Positions 8,092 through 18,538 are shown, counted from the stretch's first letter. The stretch is 64,000 nt of DNA from Candidatus Uabimicrobium amorphum (GCF_009002475.1 NZ_AP019860.1:2976001-3040000), one strand, 5' to 3'. The notes: generated by a model from the letters alone, not told the origin. Translations and numbers: made by a program.

Positions 8092-9858
8092 TTACCTTGC
8101 GTCCTGTATCGTCAAGCAGTCTTTTTGTTCTTCTAGGCCTTCTTCTACTTGCTTAGAAGTACAAAGTTTTCTCATAATACAGAATTCACCAAAACGCTCT
8201 GGTAGACGGAATTCCTCTGGACGCCAGTTAAGCTGTTTTAAATCTTTGAGTAATTTTTCTAGATACTCATCGATTTCTTTGTCCGTAGGCTTCGCTTCTA
8301 CAACGCGCTTTGCACCAAGAATGTTAAGAACATCTTTGGTATAAGGTAAGATATGCTTACCTAAACGGTCGTAGCGAATTTCGCTACCTTCTTTGCGCAT
8401 AACGCGTTCAACGGTACGCCATGCAAAACGTACACCACCGTCTTCATCATCAAGAGCGGCGCGAATGTTTTTACTCGCATCGTACAAGTACTTATTCAAA
8501 GTAGGACTGTCCGCACTATTTAATAAGAACTCTTCTTCATTGTCACCATCAATCTTGAACTTTGGAGCGTGGCATAAGAATACGTTGCGGAAACCAGAAC
8601 CAAGACCACCAATTTTGTCCATCACGTTGGTTTCGATCCAAATTTTCCACGTGTTTTCTTCATTAGGTATAATTTGGCCATCGCTCTTGGTATAGTCTTT
8701 TTTGTTTACCGCTTGGGTAACCGCTTTGTCCAATTTGTTCATCAAGATAAATAGACGTTTGTCAAGTGCACCGTGCTTTGCACATTCCGCAAACAACTCT
8801 TGGAATTCGGTATCCACTTGTTGTTCTTCCATTACCAAAATAAAGATAATGATGTCAACAGATGGAATCAAACGCTCAAATCCCCAACGGTTTTTAAACG
8901 CTTGGATTTGCGAGTGTACTTTAATACTAGGGTCTTTTGCTTCGGTCTCGTCCCCACCAACGCGAACCCCTGCAGTGTCATAGATATCGATATCTTTTAG
9001 AATATCTTCTTCTACAAATAGGTCGGTAATCGCCCCTGCAGTTCTCATGTTGTAGTAAGTTTCACCTTCTTGGTCCGCTTCACCGCGTGCACGACCCAGT
9101 TTGTCTTGAAGCATTTTCGATAGCTTTTTGCCATCTTCACCCTTGTCCAAGAACGAAAGAATCAAGTTGCGTGGAATTGGGTTAAAACGATCAAAAGAAG
9201 TCGACTCTGGATTAAAGTGATCCGCTATATTTCCTAGTGTTTCGAAATACTTCGCATCGTCCTTGCGATCTTCCGATTTTGCCCACATAAACGCTTCGCG
9301 AATCCATTCACGCGTCGCAGTGTAGAGCTTCTTTTCCCATACTTCGTTGCGTACGGCATTCGGATCACGCTGAATTTTTGTTACGCGATCCCAGCTGTCC
9401 CCGAGTTGTGCATCTTTCAAATATGCGCTTTTTACCGTTTGCAGTTTAGACATCAACTGCACTAAGTCACGTGGCATCAAGAACGTTACACGACCGTGAT
9501 CTTTTGGATCCATATCTTCATTAGGATAGCGCATGCGCACCAACATCGGAGTGGTATCACGCGCAGTCGAACCTGCAAATTCTCTCAATTTAGGAAGAAA
9601 ACTACCGAGAATTTCTGTTTTACCAGCCGAACTTGTACCTAGCAGGATAGCACAGGGGGGCCGTTTGGCCCGATCCACTGCGCTTAGTCCGTCATTGCCT
9701 ATACAAGTCATCTCGTCGAAAACTTCCTGGAGAATTTTATTGCTCTTGGGATCAATACTTTCTTTGAAAGTCTGCAAAGGTAGTGAATCTTTTACTACCT
9801 CAACTAACACTTCGGTTAGTTGTCCAAGATTGCGACAATGTTCTTCGTAAGACGACAT
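8092..9858 (-). CDS. Dynamin-like/SrfC-like P-loop GTPase
   Basis: The protein has 588 residues. GTPase motifs in order: G1 GTSSAGKTEIL near residues 72-82, G3 DTAGVRVGG near residue 293 and G4 LMNKLDKA near residue 371. The more than 200 residues between G1 and G3 are helical, unlike small GTPases, which fits the large-GTPase or SrfC-type (putative bacterial virulence factor) class. The frame ends in EEQKDCLTIQDAR, where homology-like continuity jumps to the next frame (see the 7595-8074 entry). Its start follows the upstream stop by 8 bases, with AGGAGA between. The neighbours (large single-TM protein, Hsp70-fold protein) suggest a multi-protein NTP-driven complex at the membrane; that is inference. 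Confidence 0.75.
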   Translation of the reverse strand: MSSYEEHCRNLGQLTEVLVEVVKDSLPLQTFKESIDPKSNKILQEVFDEMTCIGNDGLSAVDRAKRPPCAILLGTSSAGKTEILGSFLPKLREFAGSTARDTTPMLVRMRYPNEDMDPKDHGRVTFLMPRDLVQLMSKLQTVKSAYLKDAQLGDSWDRVTKIQRDPNAVRNEVWEKKLYTATREWIREAFMWAKSEDRKDDAKYFETLGNIADHFNPESTSFDRFNPIPRNLILSFLDKGEDGKKLSKMLQDKLGRARGEADQEGETYYNMRTAGAITDLFVEEDILKDIDIYDTAGVRVGGDETEAKDPSIKVHSQIQAFKNRWGFERLIPSVDIIIFILVMEEQQVDTEFQELFAECAKHGALDKRLFILMNKLDKAVTQAVNKKDYTKSDGQIIPNEENTWKIWIETNVMDKIGGLGSGFRNVFLCHAPKFKIDGDNEEEFLLNSADSPTLNKYLYDASKNIRAALDDEDGGVRFAWRTVERVMRKEGSEIRYDRLGKHILPYTKDVLNILGAKRVVEAKPTDKEIDEYLEKLLKDLKQLNWRPEEFRLPERFGEFCIMRKLCTSKQVEEGLEEQKDCLTIQDAR

Positions 9859-9866
9859 TTCATCTC

Positions 9867-12800
9867 CTATTCATTACTAATTATACGTTCCCTGGTTGGT
9901 ACAAGTTGCTTTTGCAAGATATACTTTGGAAAACCGCGAAGGCTCTTTCCTTCTTTCGGCGAAATCTTCCAGATAAGAGTTCTCTTTGCACTTTCGGTAG
10001 GACTTGCAGGAACCTTCAATTGTGGGTGCTTGCCCTTAAATACCTCTGGTGCATAGATGTTTTCGTATATCGTTGTCGTAATCACGTGAGATTCGTCATA
10101 CTTATACTGGAACATTTGCACATTGTTGTTTTCTAGAGTATGTTTCTTATCGTATACTTCTGCCAACTCTTCAGACCATTCAAACTTTTCAGATGACTTT
10201 AGCTGTGAGCTGTTGGCAAATAGTTTGTTCAATAAGTCGAACATACGACGCGATTGAATCTTTCCTTCATCATAGTTACCACAAATATTTGCATAATCGC
10301 GGTATGGGAAAAACTTTTCTTCAGGAAGTTTTTCGTTAGCGTCTAAGTACAACAATTCCATATCGTAGTTTTCTTGCAATGCTGTAAAGCTACGTGAATC
10401 ACTCGCTGGCTCAGGTTCTTCTTTCCAACTTAGTTCCAGAGTTTCTTTGTTTTCTGTCATTTCCGTTGCTTGGATATTGAAAGCATACGGAGAAATCACT
10501 GGTCCGTTGTCTACAGAAAAGTTCCACTTCCAGTTTTTTGTGCCGCGTTTTACATACATCTCAAGGCCCTTGGTACGCATAACTTCGCGTAAACGATCTG
10601 GAGATATCTGATATCCACTTACTTCAAAAAGAACCACACTCTTTGGATGTACACTGAAATCAATAACCGGAGGACTTATGTCACCCGCACGAGCAATCTT
10701 CTTTTCGCCAGTACGATCTTCGTAGAAAATGTCTAGACGAATACGCTTATCTGGACCACCTTTTACTTCCGAAGAAGTATGATCTTCATAAAAAGCGGTA
10801 TAAGCGTCAACGCCGGTCACACGTACGATTTTGGTGTCCGCATTACCTGCCCAGTTATCACCATAGTTGAAGATTTCCACTTTGTAGTCTTGACTTGGCC
10901 AAGGATCTAGACTCAAACCATTGCGCTTGAATAGTTTGATCTTCTTTACCTCTCCTTGAAGTCCGTCCGCTTGTGGACGATAGGTCTTCATGTATACCCA
11001 CTTGCTACCAAATGGACATTTATCAAGAGTCTGACGGTCAATGACTATCTCAAAACTAGAATACCAACTCTCATCCACGGTAAATTGTGGCATCATAGAG
11101 CGTTCAACGAAGTCAAGCAAACCTTCTTGTTCTTGCTTGCTCAAACCATCACGGTTTTTGTCGCGTTCTTCTGGTGTACGTACTTTGTTTTGTAGTTCTT
11201 GCCAGAAAACACGGCGAACCTCTACAGGACTTAGAAGATAAGACTCAATTCTCTTGCGGAATTCGTCTGCGATATTATTCATCTGAGTTAAGTTGATTTT
11301 TCCATCAACATCAGTAAATTCTCTACTGATCCCTTGAATTGCTACCCAAAATTTCGATTTTGGTTTCACAGAGTTCTTCAAACGTTCTTCCCATAGAGAG
11401 TACTGTAACAAGTTGTGGTACAACTTTTCAGAAATTTGAATACCACTTCCCACATTTTGAGGCTTTTGCTCAGGAAAAGCATCGCTATGAGGATATATGT
11501 TCCCCAAGTAAGATTTTACACGTGGTACTGCGTCGAAGTGTGTTGGAACACCGCGATAATAACTTTCGTTGAGTTCGTGCAGTTGGATCGCTGTCTTGTC
11601 CAATAAAACCTTATCAAATGGAACTTTAAAAGTCACACTCTTAAAGCGTGTTGGTGAATCAACAAGTATTGGGAATACGCGTGTCGGATAGAACTCGACA
11701 TCTAGGGTATAGTAGTCATTGGCAACTTTTTTACCTGCCGCGATATCTTCTTCTAGACCTGTTAAGCCAAGGAAATCATTAAGAAGATCTTCACTTTTAC
11801 CACTCCACGCCAAGAAAAGAGCTTCGCGCATTAACTGGTACGCTAATTTAGTTGCAAATTCTTCCTTGTTACCAAGAGAAGTACCTAGTTCTTCCGCAAG
11901 TGTACCAAGAACATCTGTCGGAGGAGCACTTGGGGTTTTTGTTCCCACAGATTGAAGTGCCCAAGCAATAATTTTTGCCCAACGCGCGTCATCGCTGTAG
12001 ACTTGTCCTTCGCTCTTGTGATAACCACTGTGCACCAACTGTGTCGCTGCACATGTTAGAAGAAAACGCATTTCTTTTGCCAAACTGTCCGCGTTTGCGG
12101 TTTTATAGTTTTGTACAGAGATGCTAAATGTTTTATCTTCTTGATTTAGCTTCACATCCCACATAACTTCATGTTCTGCGGCACGAGAAACATTCACTTC
12201 GATAGAAGCTTCCATGTCTTTTTCTGGTAGGTAAAAAGTTAGCTTTGTTTTCTTATCCTTTTCACCTGCCTTGACGCCACTTCCAGCAACAGCGTAGTAC
12301 TGAACCACTTTACCAATAATATCTTGGTCTGCCAAGAAATAGAGATCTTTTGTTGCAACAGAACCAATTTCTTTGTGATCAAGTAGTGTGTATGGAGGTC
12401 TCTTATCTTGAGAACGCTTTAAAAACTTGAGTTGTACTGCTGGCTTATTTAAGGACTTAATGCCATCAATATCACTCTTGTTGTATGTAAACCAGTCACT
12501 GTCCACTGTTTGGTAGATCATATTGAGAACAGAAGAATCTTCAATCTTCAGATACGCCTGATTCGATACGTCGGCAACAGCTTCGTCACCAGCAAAAAGA
12601 ATTACATTGTAACGCAAACCACCCAGTGGGCCATTGATGTTTACCACTTTTTGGTCTTTAGGATCTTCTTGATTTAACCAGTCTTCTTTTTTGTAAGTTT
12701 GGTTAGGAGCAAGTTGACGCCAAGTAACAATTTTTAGAGCTTCTTCAGACTTCGCAGAAATAGGAAGTTCTAACTCAGTACGCTTATTTCTCTTCAGAGT

Positions 12801-15188
12801 TAGCATCGCGTTTTCTACGTTTTTGTCGGTGAGAACCACAACATAGAGTTGTGTAATTGCTTCGGCAGTTTGACGACGAATATTAACAGCATTCAAGTTT
12901 TCTTTGGTTGGTTGGAACCATCCAGACTCGTTTGCCTTGTAATTATCTTCGTTGGCTGCGAAGTACAACACATTGTCTTTTACTGTGTAGTTTTCGATGG
13001 CATTTGTTTTGCCGTCTTTTGGATTGTAAAAATACAGTGTTCTGTCCGACTGGATTTGGAAACCAATCCCCATCGCACCGTAATTATCAAGAGGTTGTTT
13101 ACTTTGTCCGTCGTTTATTTCATACGTGAAATCAGCTAGACGTACCGCTTCTAGTTTACGAGGACTGCGATTCCATAAACGCTTTTGTATTTCAATGGGG
13201 TACGCTAAGCCAGATACTTGGTTACGTACATGCACCATCTTGTCTTCTTTAAATAGGAAATCTTCCTTTGGATTAAACGTAATAGGAATTTCCGTTGTTT
13301 TTTCAATCCCTGGTACTGCGATGTGTACCGAACATTCGATGTCTTCACTTGGAAGTTGCTTGTTCGCTATTTTTACCGTCGTAAATTCAGGAAGTTGTGC
13401 CAGAGCGTAGTATTTATGTCCATTAAGTTGGAAAACATCTGGATCACGGCGACTTAGGCGTCCGCGACGTGGACGATCTTCATCTTCATCTTCGTCTTCG
13501 TCGAAGTCTTCGTCATCTTCTTCGTCATCTTCGTCGAAGTCACGACTTCTTCTCGTTCGAATACGAACAGAGCGAGTTGTCGGCAATCCACCATTGTAGT
13601 ATGTTTCGGAAAAACTAACTGTTGCCACAACAGGTCCTTTCGGAGATTTTAAATACTGAATCTCGATGGGTACTGTTGGCAAATCAGGATTTTTAAAAGT
13701 TACGCGAAAGAATGCGCGTTTGTTGATTTCCGCACTTTTCTCTTTAGAGCCCTTTGGTGGGTTAGCAAATACGCGAAGCTCTTCGGAAACACTAGAAGTC
13801 TTTTCATCTTGTGTTTGCTTAAAAGTTACCGAGGTAGGTTGTGAACTTAACTTCCAACCTTTTTTCGCAACGATAACTTCAAGAGGTAAGCTTTTTTCTT
13901 CTTTGCTAGAAGGTGCGAGATCGAATCTTTCACGTCCCCACTTCTTTTGACTTTTAATGATAAAACGCGAAGTAATTTTTTTGCCGTTGCTCTCGAATTC
14001 TTTGGTAGCGGCTTTTACCATGTCAAGCTCTTTGTATTTGAGCTGATCTAAAGCAATAGGTTTATTCTTGTTCAAACCGTATACCTGATCGAGAGGCTTA
14101 CTTAGGCCAAGTTTATCAAAAATAAAAAGTCCGCCCATTTGCTCTAGGCGTAGTGGTGACTCATAGGTTCCTACCATTTCGACGACATCGCCACTTACAT
14201 CATTGCGATTGAGTACAATACGATAACTGTCAACTTCGTTGTACTTCTTTTTGTCTTGTTTATCGCGCTTTAAACTACTCACAACAGTTGATTTAGCGTC
14301 GACTTCTAGAGCCTCACCGTCGTTGTTGTAAAATTGATAGCTAACAGATTGTAGCTCGGCGTTGTTCCACGGAGTCAAGCCCGAAAAGAACATCAAAATA
14401 GAAAACGCCACAAAACCAATCAAAGCATACACCGCCGCATAACCGGTTCCCACAGCAATACGTTCTAGAGTAGGAACATCGCGTGATAAGTGGCGAAGAG
14501 CCGCAAATGCAGTTTGTAAGTCATTGGCTTTTAATACACGATTGAATAGGCTAAAATCCCAACGTTGACGAATGAGGTCTTTAATCGCCATTAGACACAA
14601 CTCTTCTGAAGAAGTGTTTTCCGCAATACTATCAGGACATATAGAGTGTATTGCGACGTTTAGATGACGTTCACCACTTTCGTTGTCAGTAAGTACGAAG
14701 GCTTCTTTTCCTGGGTATATGAAAAAGTCGTCATATTTGAAAAGTTTTTCCTCGCGAAGAGCGCGAATTGCCGCAACAACATCAAGTAGTTCGCGAGCGA
14801 ATTTTTTCATTTCCAAGTAAGGATTGCTCAAATCTTTTGTCAAGATTTGATCTAAGGGATAGCTTTGACTTCCCTTTGGCAAATTAACACGAATGGGAAG
14901 TGTTTGATTTGTTAAGTCGGTATAGTTTGCTCCGGCATTAAATACCTGAACGTTTTGGATGCGTTCTTCGACATTTTCCCAGATGGATTTCTGTACGAGA
15001 ACACCTTCTTTTTTTTCAGGCGGAGCTTCGTAAAAGAGATCATTGAGTGCTTCGATCCCTTGTTTGCAAATTTCAAAATTTCGAGGGATTGCCTTCAGAG
15101 CTTTTCTATCTACCCTACACTTTAATGTTGTAGGAAAGGTAAAACTACCGTCTTTTAGCTGAATCCCTTTTGAAGGATCGGTTGACAT
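9867..15188 (-). CDS. 1773-aa single-TM protein, first gene of SrfABC-like operon
   Basis: This is one of the largest genes of the window. Residues 1-240 look like a cytoplasmic globular domain. One membrane segment (about residues 242-268, YAAVYALIGFVAFSILMFF) follows, so about 1500 residues lie across the membrane, mostly beta-rich. Residues about 546-578 form a strongly acidic linker of Asp/Glu runs flanked by Arg. The C-terminal region has Trp/Tyr-rich segments such as FEVSGYQISPDRLREVMRTKG, where a protein normally ends in secretion- or type-VI-like complexes. I do not recognise a named domain. It overlaps the control region of the next gene (8-base gap), so translation is probably coupled. 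An SrfA-like role is only suggested by position. Confidence 0.7.
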   Translation of the reverse strand: MSTDPSKGIQLKDGSFTFPTTLKCRVDRKALKAIPRNFEICKQGIEALNDLFYEAPPEKKEGVLVQKSIWENVEERIQNVQVFNAGANYTDLTNQTLPIRVNLPKGSQSYPLDQILTKDLSNPYLEMKKFARELLDVVAAIRALREEKLFKYDDFFIYPGKEAFVLTDNESGERHLNVAIHSICPDSIAENTSSEELCLMAIKDLIRQRWDFSLFNRVLKANDLQTAFAALRHLSRDVPTLERIAVGTGYAAVYALIGFVAFSILMFFSGLTPWNNAELQSVSYQFYNNDGEALEVDAKSTVVSSLKRDKQDKKKYNEVDSYRIVLNRNDVSGDVVEMVGTYESPLRLEQMGGLFIFDKLGLSKPLDQVYGLNKNKPIALDQLKYKELDMVKAATKEFESNGKKITSRFIIKSQKKWGRERFDLAPSSKEEKSLPLEVIVAKKGWKLSSQPTSVTFKQTQDEKTSSVSEELRVFANPPKGSKEKSAEINKRAFFRVTFKNPDLPTVPIEIQYLKSPKGPVVATVSFSETYYNGGLPTTRSVRIRTRRSRDFDEDDEEDDEDFDEDEDEDEDRPRRGRLSRRDPDVFQLNGHKYYALAQLPEFTTVKIANKQLPSEDIECSVHIAVPGIEKTTEIPITFNPKEDFLFKEDKMVHVRNQVSGLAYPIEIQKRLWNRSPRKLEAVRLADFTYEINDGQSKQPLDNYGAMGIGFQIQSDRTLYFYNPKDGKTNAIENYTVKDNVLYFAANEDNYKANESGWFQPTKENLNAVNIRRQTAEAITQLYVVVLTDKNVENAMLTLKRNKRTELELPISAKSEEALKIVTWRQLAPNQTYKKEDWLNQEDPKDQKVVNINGPLGGLRYNVILFAGDEAVADVSNQAYLKIEDSSVLNMIYQTVDSDWFTYNKSDIDGIKSLNKPAVQLKFLKRSQDKRPPYTLLDHKEIGSVATKDLYFLADQDIIGKVVQYYAVAGSGVKAGEKDKKTKLTFYLPEKDMEASIEVNVSRAAEHEVMWDVKLNQEDKTFSISVQNYKTANADSLAKEMRFLLTCAATQLVHSGYHKSEGQVYSDDARWAKIIAWALQSVGTKTPSAPPTDVLGTLAEELGTSLGNKEEFATKLAYQLMREALFLAWSGKSEDLLNDFLGLTGLEEDIAAGKKVANDYYTLDVEFYPTRVFPILVDSPTRFKSVTFKVPFDKVLLDKTAIQLHELNESYYRGVPTHFDAVPRVKSYLGNIYPHSDAFPEQKPQNVGSGIQISEKLYHNLLQYSLWEERLKNSVKPKSKFWVAIQGISREFTDVDGKINLTQMNNIADEFRKRIESYLLSPVEVRRVFWQELQNKVRTPEERDKNRDGLSKQEQEGLLDFVERSMMPQFTVDESWYSSFEIVIDRQTLDKCPFGSKWVYMKTYRPQADGLQGEVKKIKLFKRNGLSLDPWPSQDYKVEIFNYGDNWAGNADTKIVRVTGVDAYTAFYEDHTSSEVKGGPDKRIRLDIFYEDRTGEKKIARAGDISPPVIDFSVHPKSVVLFEVSGYQISPDRLREVMRTKGLEMYVKRGTKNWKWNFSVDNGPVISPYAFNIQATEMTENKETLELSWKEEPEPASDSRSFTALQENYDMELLYLDANEKLPEEKFFPYRDYANICGNYDEGKIQSRRMFDLLNKLFANSSQLKSSEKFEWSEELAEVYDKKHTLENNNVQMFQYKYDESHVITTTIYENIYAPEVFKGKHPQLKVPASPTESAKRTLIWKISPKEGKSLRGFPKYILQKQLVPTRERIISNE

Positions 15189-15817
15189 AGGTGTTTATAT
15201 CTACCTTTCTAAATAGTTACAACTTGTTACAAGTTTTTACGTAATGATTTAGTGTCAAAAATTAAGTTTGGGATTAGCAAATTTATACGGTGTTTTGCCG
15301 TGCTCGTTTATTTGCAGTAGTATTAAGACAAAAGCGTAAATTTTTGCGTCTCCCATAGTTGGTGCACCAACTAATAATAGCAAAATAACCACAACATTTG
15401 GTTATCTAACTACTTAAGACAATCATTTACATTCATTATTCAAAAATCGTTTTCCCTTAGATAACAAAATAAAACTCAAAATAATCTTATTTTACTAAGG
15501 TCATGTTAAATTTTATTTTGAGTGTCATAGGGCTTTGAACATTTTGAATGCTCTTTGAGATCTTTTTAAAATATGTTGTAAAATAACCAAGTGTTTGTAG
15601 TACACTGTTAAGCAAAAGATATGCGGTACTTAGAGAAGAAGTGATTGTTTTGCTACAGGATTGTAGCCTATTTCTATAGCCTTTTCAAGACTTTTCTAAG
15701 CTTTTCAAATAGGGTGTGTTCTACCCATAAAAAAAATTTTCCCAAACACCTATATTTTTGTTATTTTAAGACGGTAGCAACGGAAGGATGTCAGGTTTTT
15801 GTTAGAAAGGTATCACC
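15189..15817. promoter_or_regulatory. Divergent 630-bp regulatory region
   Basis: This long AT-rich gap lies between the start of the 1773-aa operon and the start of the hybrid histidine kinase. It holds an 18-bp perfect palindrome TAGTTGGTGCACCAACTA (15356-15373); a 7-bp inverted repeat ATAACCA / TGGTTAT with 7-base loop (15385-15405); and an 11-bp inverted repeat ACTCAAAATAA / TTATTTTGAGT with 28-base spacing (15474-15523). No gene or RNA was recognised. The palindrome is a likely regulator site. Confidence 0.5.
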
Positions 15818-18424
15818 TTGGCTCAAATTATAATCATCTCTGCTCCAGACGCCGAGATGGAAAACAAATGCTTTAATATTGTAGGTAAAACTACCATAGG
15901 AAGAAGTCCCTCAAATAGTATTGTTCTTAGCTCCGGAAGTATTTCGCCTTATCACGTTTCGTTGGAAACAACTGATGGGGAGTTTTGGATTGAAAATATA
16001 TCGCAAAACAAACAGTTGTTTGTCAATGATGTTGCACAAAAAAAATTACGCATACAACACGGAGACATCGTCACTATTGGCAGTTATATTTTATTGTTCG
16101 ACGATCAAGAAACCGTAGAAACAGCCCCCGCAGTTGTGGATCAGAAAATGCAATCGCGAATAGAATCGCGCCAAAAACATTATGATAGTCCACAACATGT
16201 ACTACAGAGCCTTGGTAATATAGATAAATCTCACGGACGCCTGGTTGTACTTTACAAAGTATCCAATGCCATCAGCGGTATACTTGACCTTGACCAAGTA
16301 TTGCAAAGATTTTTGGATATCATTCTCGAAGAGTTTCCCGCAGACCGCGCATTTATACTTCTTTTTGACGAAATGAAAAAAAATTTAGAGCCGGTTGCTG
16401 TCCACAACAATAGTAAAAACCAGGATGATGCCAACGCCAAAATCAGCCAAAGTATCCTCAACGAAGTTTTACAAACGCGCGAGTCACTACTTTGCGAAAA
16501 TATCATGAAAGATGTGCGCTTCAAAGAAAAAGACAGTCTCATTGGACAAAACGTTACTTCGGCCATTTGTGTTCCATTACTGCGTAAAGAAGATATTTTA
16601 GGGATTATATATCTCGATTCGGACCGCGAAAATTTATTTATGGAAAGTGATCTTGATCTTTTAACGAAGATTGCCATGCAAGCTTCGGTTGTTATTGAAA
16701 ACGCCCGCTTGTACAAGGCGCATCAAAAATTCAACGAAGATTTAATTTCATTGTCCCATGCCACGCAAAATCTCTCATCGTCCTTAGACGAAAAGACCAT
16801 TACCAACTATGCTGTGGAGTATGCTTCCCAGGTACTCAATTGCGAAAAAAGTTTTTTGATTCTACACAAAAATAACGAGTTTCAACTGTGTTCCTCTGTA
16901 GGAATCCCCAAAGATCAGCATGGTCAAATTAACATCCCTAAAAAATTGTACGAGGTTATCGACGAAAACAAATCCATTTTGGTCAAAAACGAAGAGGAAC
17001 CAAGTACAGGTTTAGAGTCTCTCAAAGAACAGGAGATTTTAGGAAACGCCTTCGTAATCGTTCCTGTCGTAAGTTCACTGCAAAACAATGTGCAAACAAA
17101 AACCATGGGTTTACTGGGAATCAGCAACAAAAAGAACGGTTTGATATTCAAAAATGAAGACATGCAAATACTTACGATTCTAGCTGGATACACCGCGGTA
17201 GCTTTAACCAACGCGCAGTTATATCAAGATTTACAAAAGAAGGAAGAGGAAATCGCCCGCTGGAACCAAGAACTAGAGCAACGCGTCATTGAACGAACAG
17301 AGCGAATAAAATCGATGCAAGACAAATTAATTCATTCCGAAAAAATGGCGGCCGTGGGTTTACTTGCTGCAGGAGTTTCCCACGAATTTAATAACATCAT
17401 CGCCAGCATGTATGGATTTTCACAAATAGCCAAGAAAAATGACAAGTACAAAGACCGTTTAGTCGATATCGTTATAGAGCAAAGTCAAAGAGCCTGTGAA
17501 ATCACCGAAGGTTTACTGTCGTTCTCCAAACAACGCGGTGATGTCGAAGAACTCATCAAAGTCGAAGATATCATCGAAACACTACTTAAGTTGACAAAAC
17601 CAGCACTGGAAAAGGAAGACATAAAAGTAGTAAAAGATTTTCAAACCTCAGCAAAAACATACACGATCCCTGACAAACTAGAACAGGTATTTTTGCATCT
17701 CATTATTAACGCCCGCGATGCGATCGAAGAAGATGATGGCGTCATTACCATAAAAACCTGGCAAGAAGGTGGCAAAATATGCACATCTATTGCCGATAAC
17801 GGCCGTGGAATAGAGTCGGAAAATTGCGCCAAAGTTTTTGAACCTTTCTATACGACAAAAGGTAGTTTTGGTAGCGGAACGCAACCAGGAACAGGAACAG
17901 GACTATCCGTTTGTTACAACATAGTAAAATCTTTAAATGGTGATATTTCTCTACAGAGCGAATTGCAAAAAGGTACAACCGTAACTGTGGTTCTTCCCAT
18001 TAACAAAGAACGTGGCCGCCATTCAACAACAAGACGTATCAAACACTATGTCGGACGCAATATTATTGTTCTTGAGAGAGAAGATGAAACACGAGATTTG
18101 CTCTCCACCATTATTGAAGAGCAAGGTTTTGGTGTTTTTTCGGTGACAGAAGGACGCGAGGCTTTGGAGTTATGTGAAGAAAAACCGATAGATATCGTAT
18201 TTCTCGATATCAACATTCACAGCCAATTGGAAGAAGAGGGTTGTAATTTAATCGAAGAAATCCGTGGAATCTCGTCCAAAATAAAAGTCATTTTTCTCTC
18301 GGGAAGAGCGGAAGATGCCAATGTTTTAGAGTATGTAAAGAAAGCCGATGGTTATGTCCGAAAGCCTTTTGACATAAACGATATCCATCGCATTGTGAAA
18401 CTAAAAGAGGATGATATCAAATAA
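15818..18424 (+). CDS. Hybrid sensor kinase: FHA-GAF-GAF-HisKA-HATPase-REC
   Basis: The protein has 868 residues. The start is a TTG at 15818, supported by AGAAAGG seven bases upstream. Residues 1-95 are an FHA domain (TIGRSPSNSIVL..ISPYHVSLE), which binds phosphothreonine. Two GAF-like domains span about 150-295 and 315-470. A short coiled coil leads to the H-box GVSHEFNNIIAS with the phospho-His at residue 522, then N, G1 and G2 boxes (NARDAI, DNGRGIE, GTGTGLSVC). A receiver domain (about 750-860) has the phospho-acceptor Asp at 797 (FLDIN), the ED pair and the Lys in RKPFD. It is cytosolic, with no membrane segment. FHA input plus Ser/Thr kinases in the genome suggests cross-talk, which is inference. 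Confidence 0.93.
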   Translation: MAQIIIISAPDAEMENKCFNIVGKTTIGRSPSNSIVLSSGSISPYHVSLETTDGEFWIENISQNKQLFVNDVAQKKLRIQHGDIVTIGSYILLFDDQETVETAPAVVDQKMQSRIESRQKHYDSPQHVLQSLGNIDKSHGRLVVLYKVSNAISGILDLDQVLQRFLDIILEEFPADRAFILLFDEMKKNLEPVAVHNNSKNQDDANAKISQSILNEVLQTRESLLCENIMKDVRFKEKDSLIGQNVTSAICVPLLRKEDILGIIYLDSDRENLFMESDLDLLTKIAMQASVVIENARLYKAHQKFNEDLISLSHATQNLSSSLDEKTITNYAVEYASQVLNCEKSFLILHKNNEFQLCSSVGIPKDQHGQINIPKKLYEVIDENKSILVKNEEEPSTGLESLKEQEILGNAFVIVPVVSSLQNNVQTKTMGLLGISNKKNGLIFKNEDMQILTILAGYTAVALTNAQLYQDLQKKEEEIARWNQELEQRVIERTERIKSMQDKLIHSEKMAAVGLLAAGVSHEFNNIIASMYGFSQIAKKNDKYKDRLVDIVIEQSQRACEITEGLLSFSKQRGDVEELIKVEDIIETLLKLTKPALEKEDIKVVKDFQTSAKTYTIPDKLEQVFLHLIINARDAIEEDDGVITIKTWQEGGKICTSIADNGRGIESENCAKVFEPFYTTKGSFGSGTQPGTGTGLSVCYNIVKSLNGDISLQSELQKGTTVTVVLPINKERGRHSTTRRIKHYVGRNIIVLEREDETRDLLSTIIEEQGFGVFSVTEGREALELCEEKPIDIVFLDINIHSQLEEEGCNLIEEIRGISSKIKVIFLSGRAEDANVLEYVKKADGYVRKPFDINDIHRIVKLKEDDIK

Positions 18425-18435
18425 AGATTTGTCAT

Positions 18436-18460
18436 CGTAGCCGTGAACATCACGGTTACG
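18436..18460. terminator. Hairpin after the hybrid kinase gene
   Basis: An 11-bp stem with one G-T pair (CGTAGCCGTGA / TCACGGTTACG, loop ACA) starts 12 bases after the stop codon. A short T run (CTTTTTAAC) lies about 15 bases later, so it may be a weak terminator. Confidence 0.45.
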
Positions 18461-18538
18461 GCGACCAAACTATCGCTTTTTAACTGCTGATGACACCACC
18501 TAGTTTCTGAACGATCACCTTTACACTAGAAATTACAA

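Noticed and set aside
15645..15833. 62-aa frame upstream of the hybrid kinase
   Set aside because: No RBS at its start, it runs into the true gene, and it shows no domain-like content.
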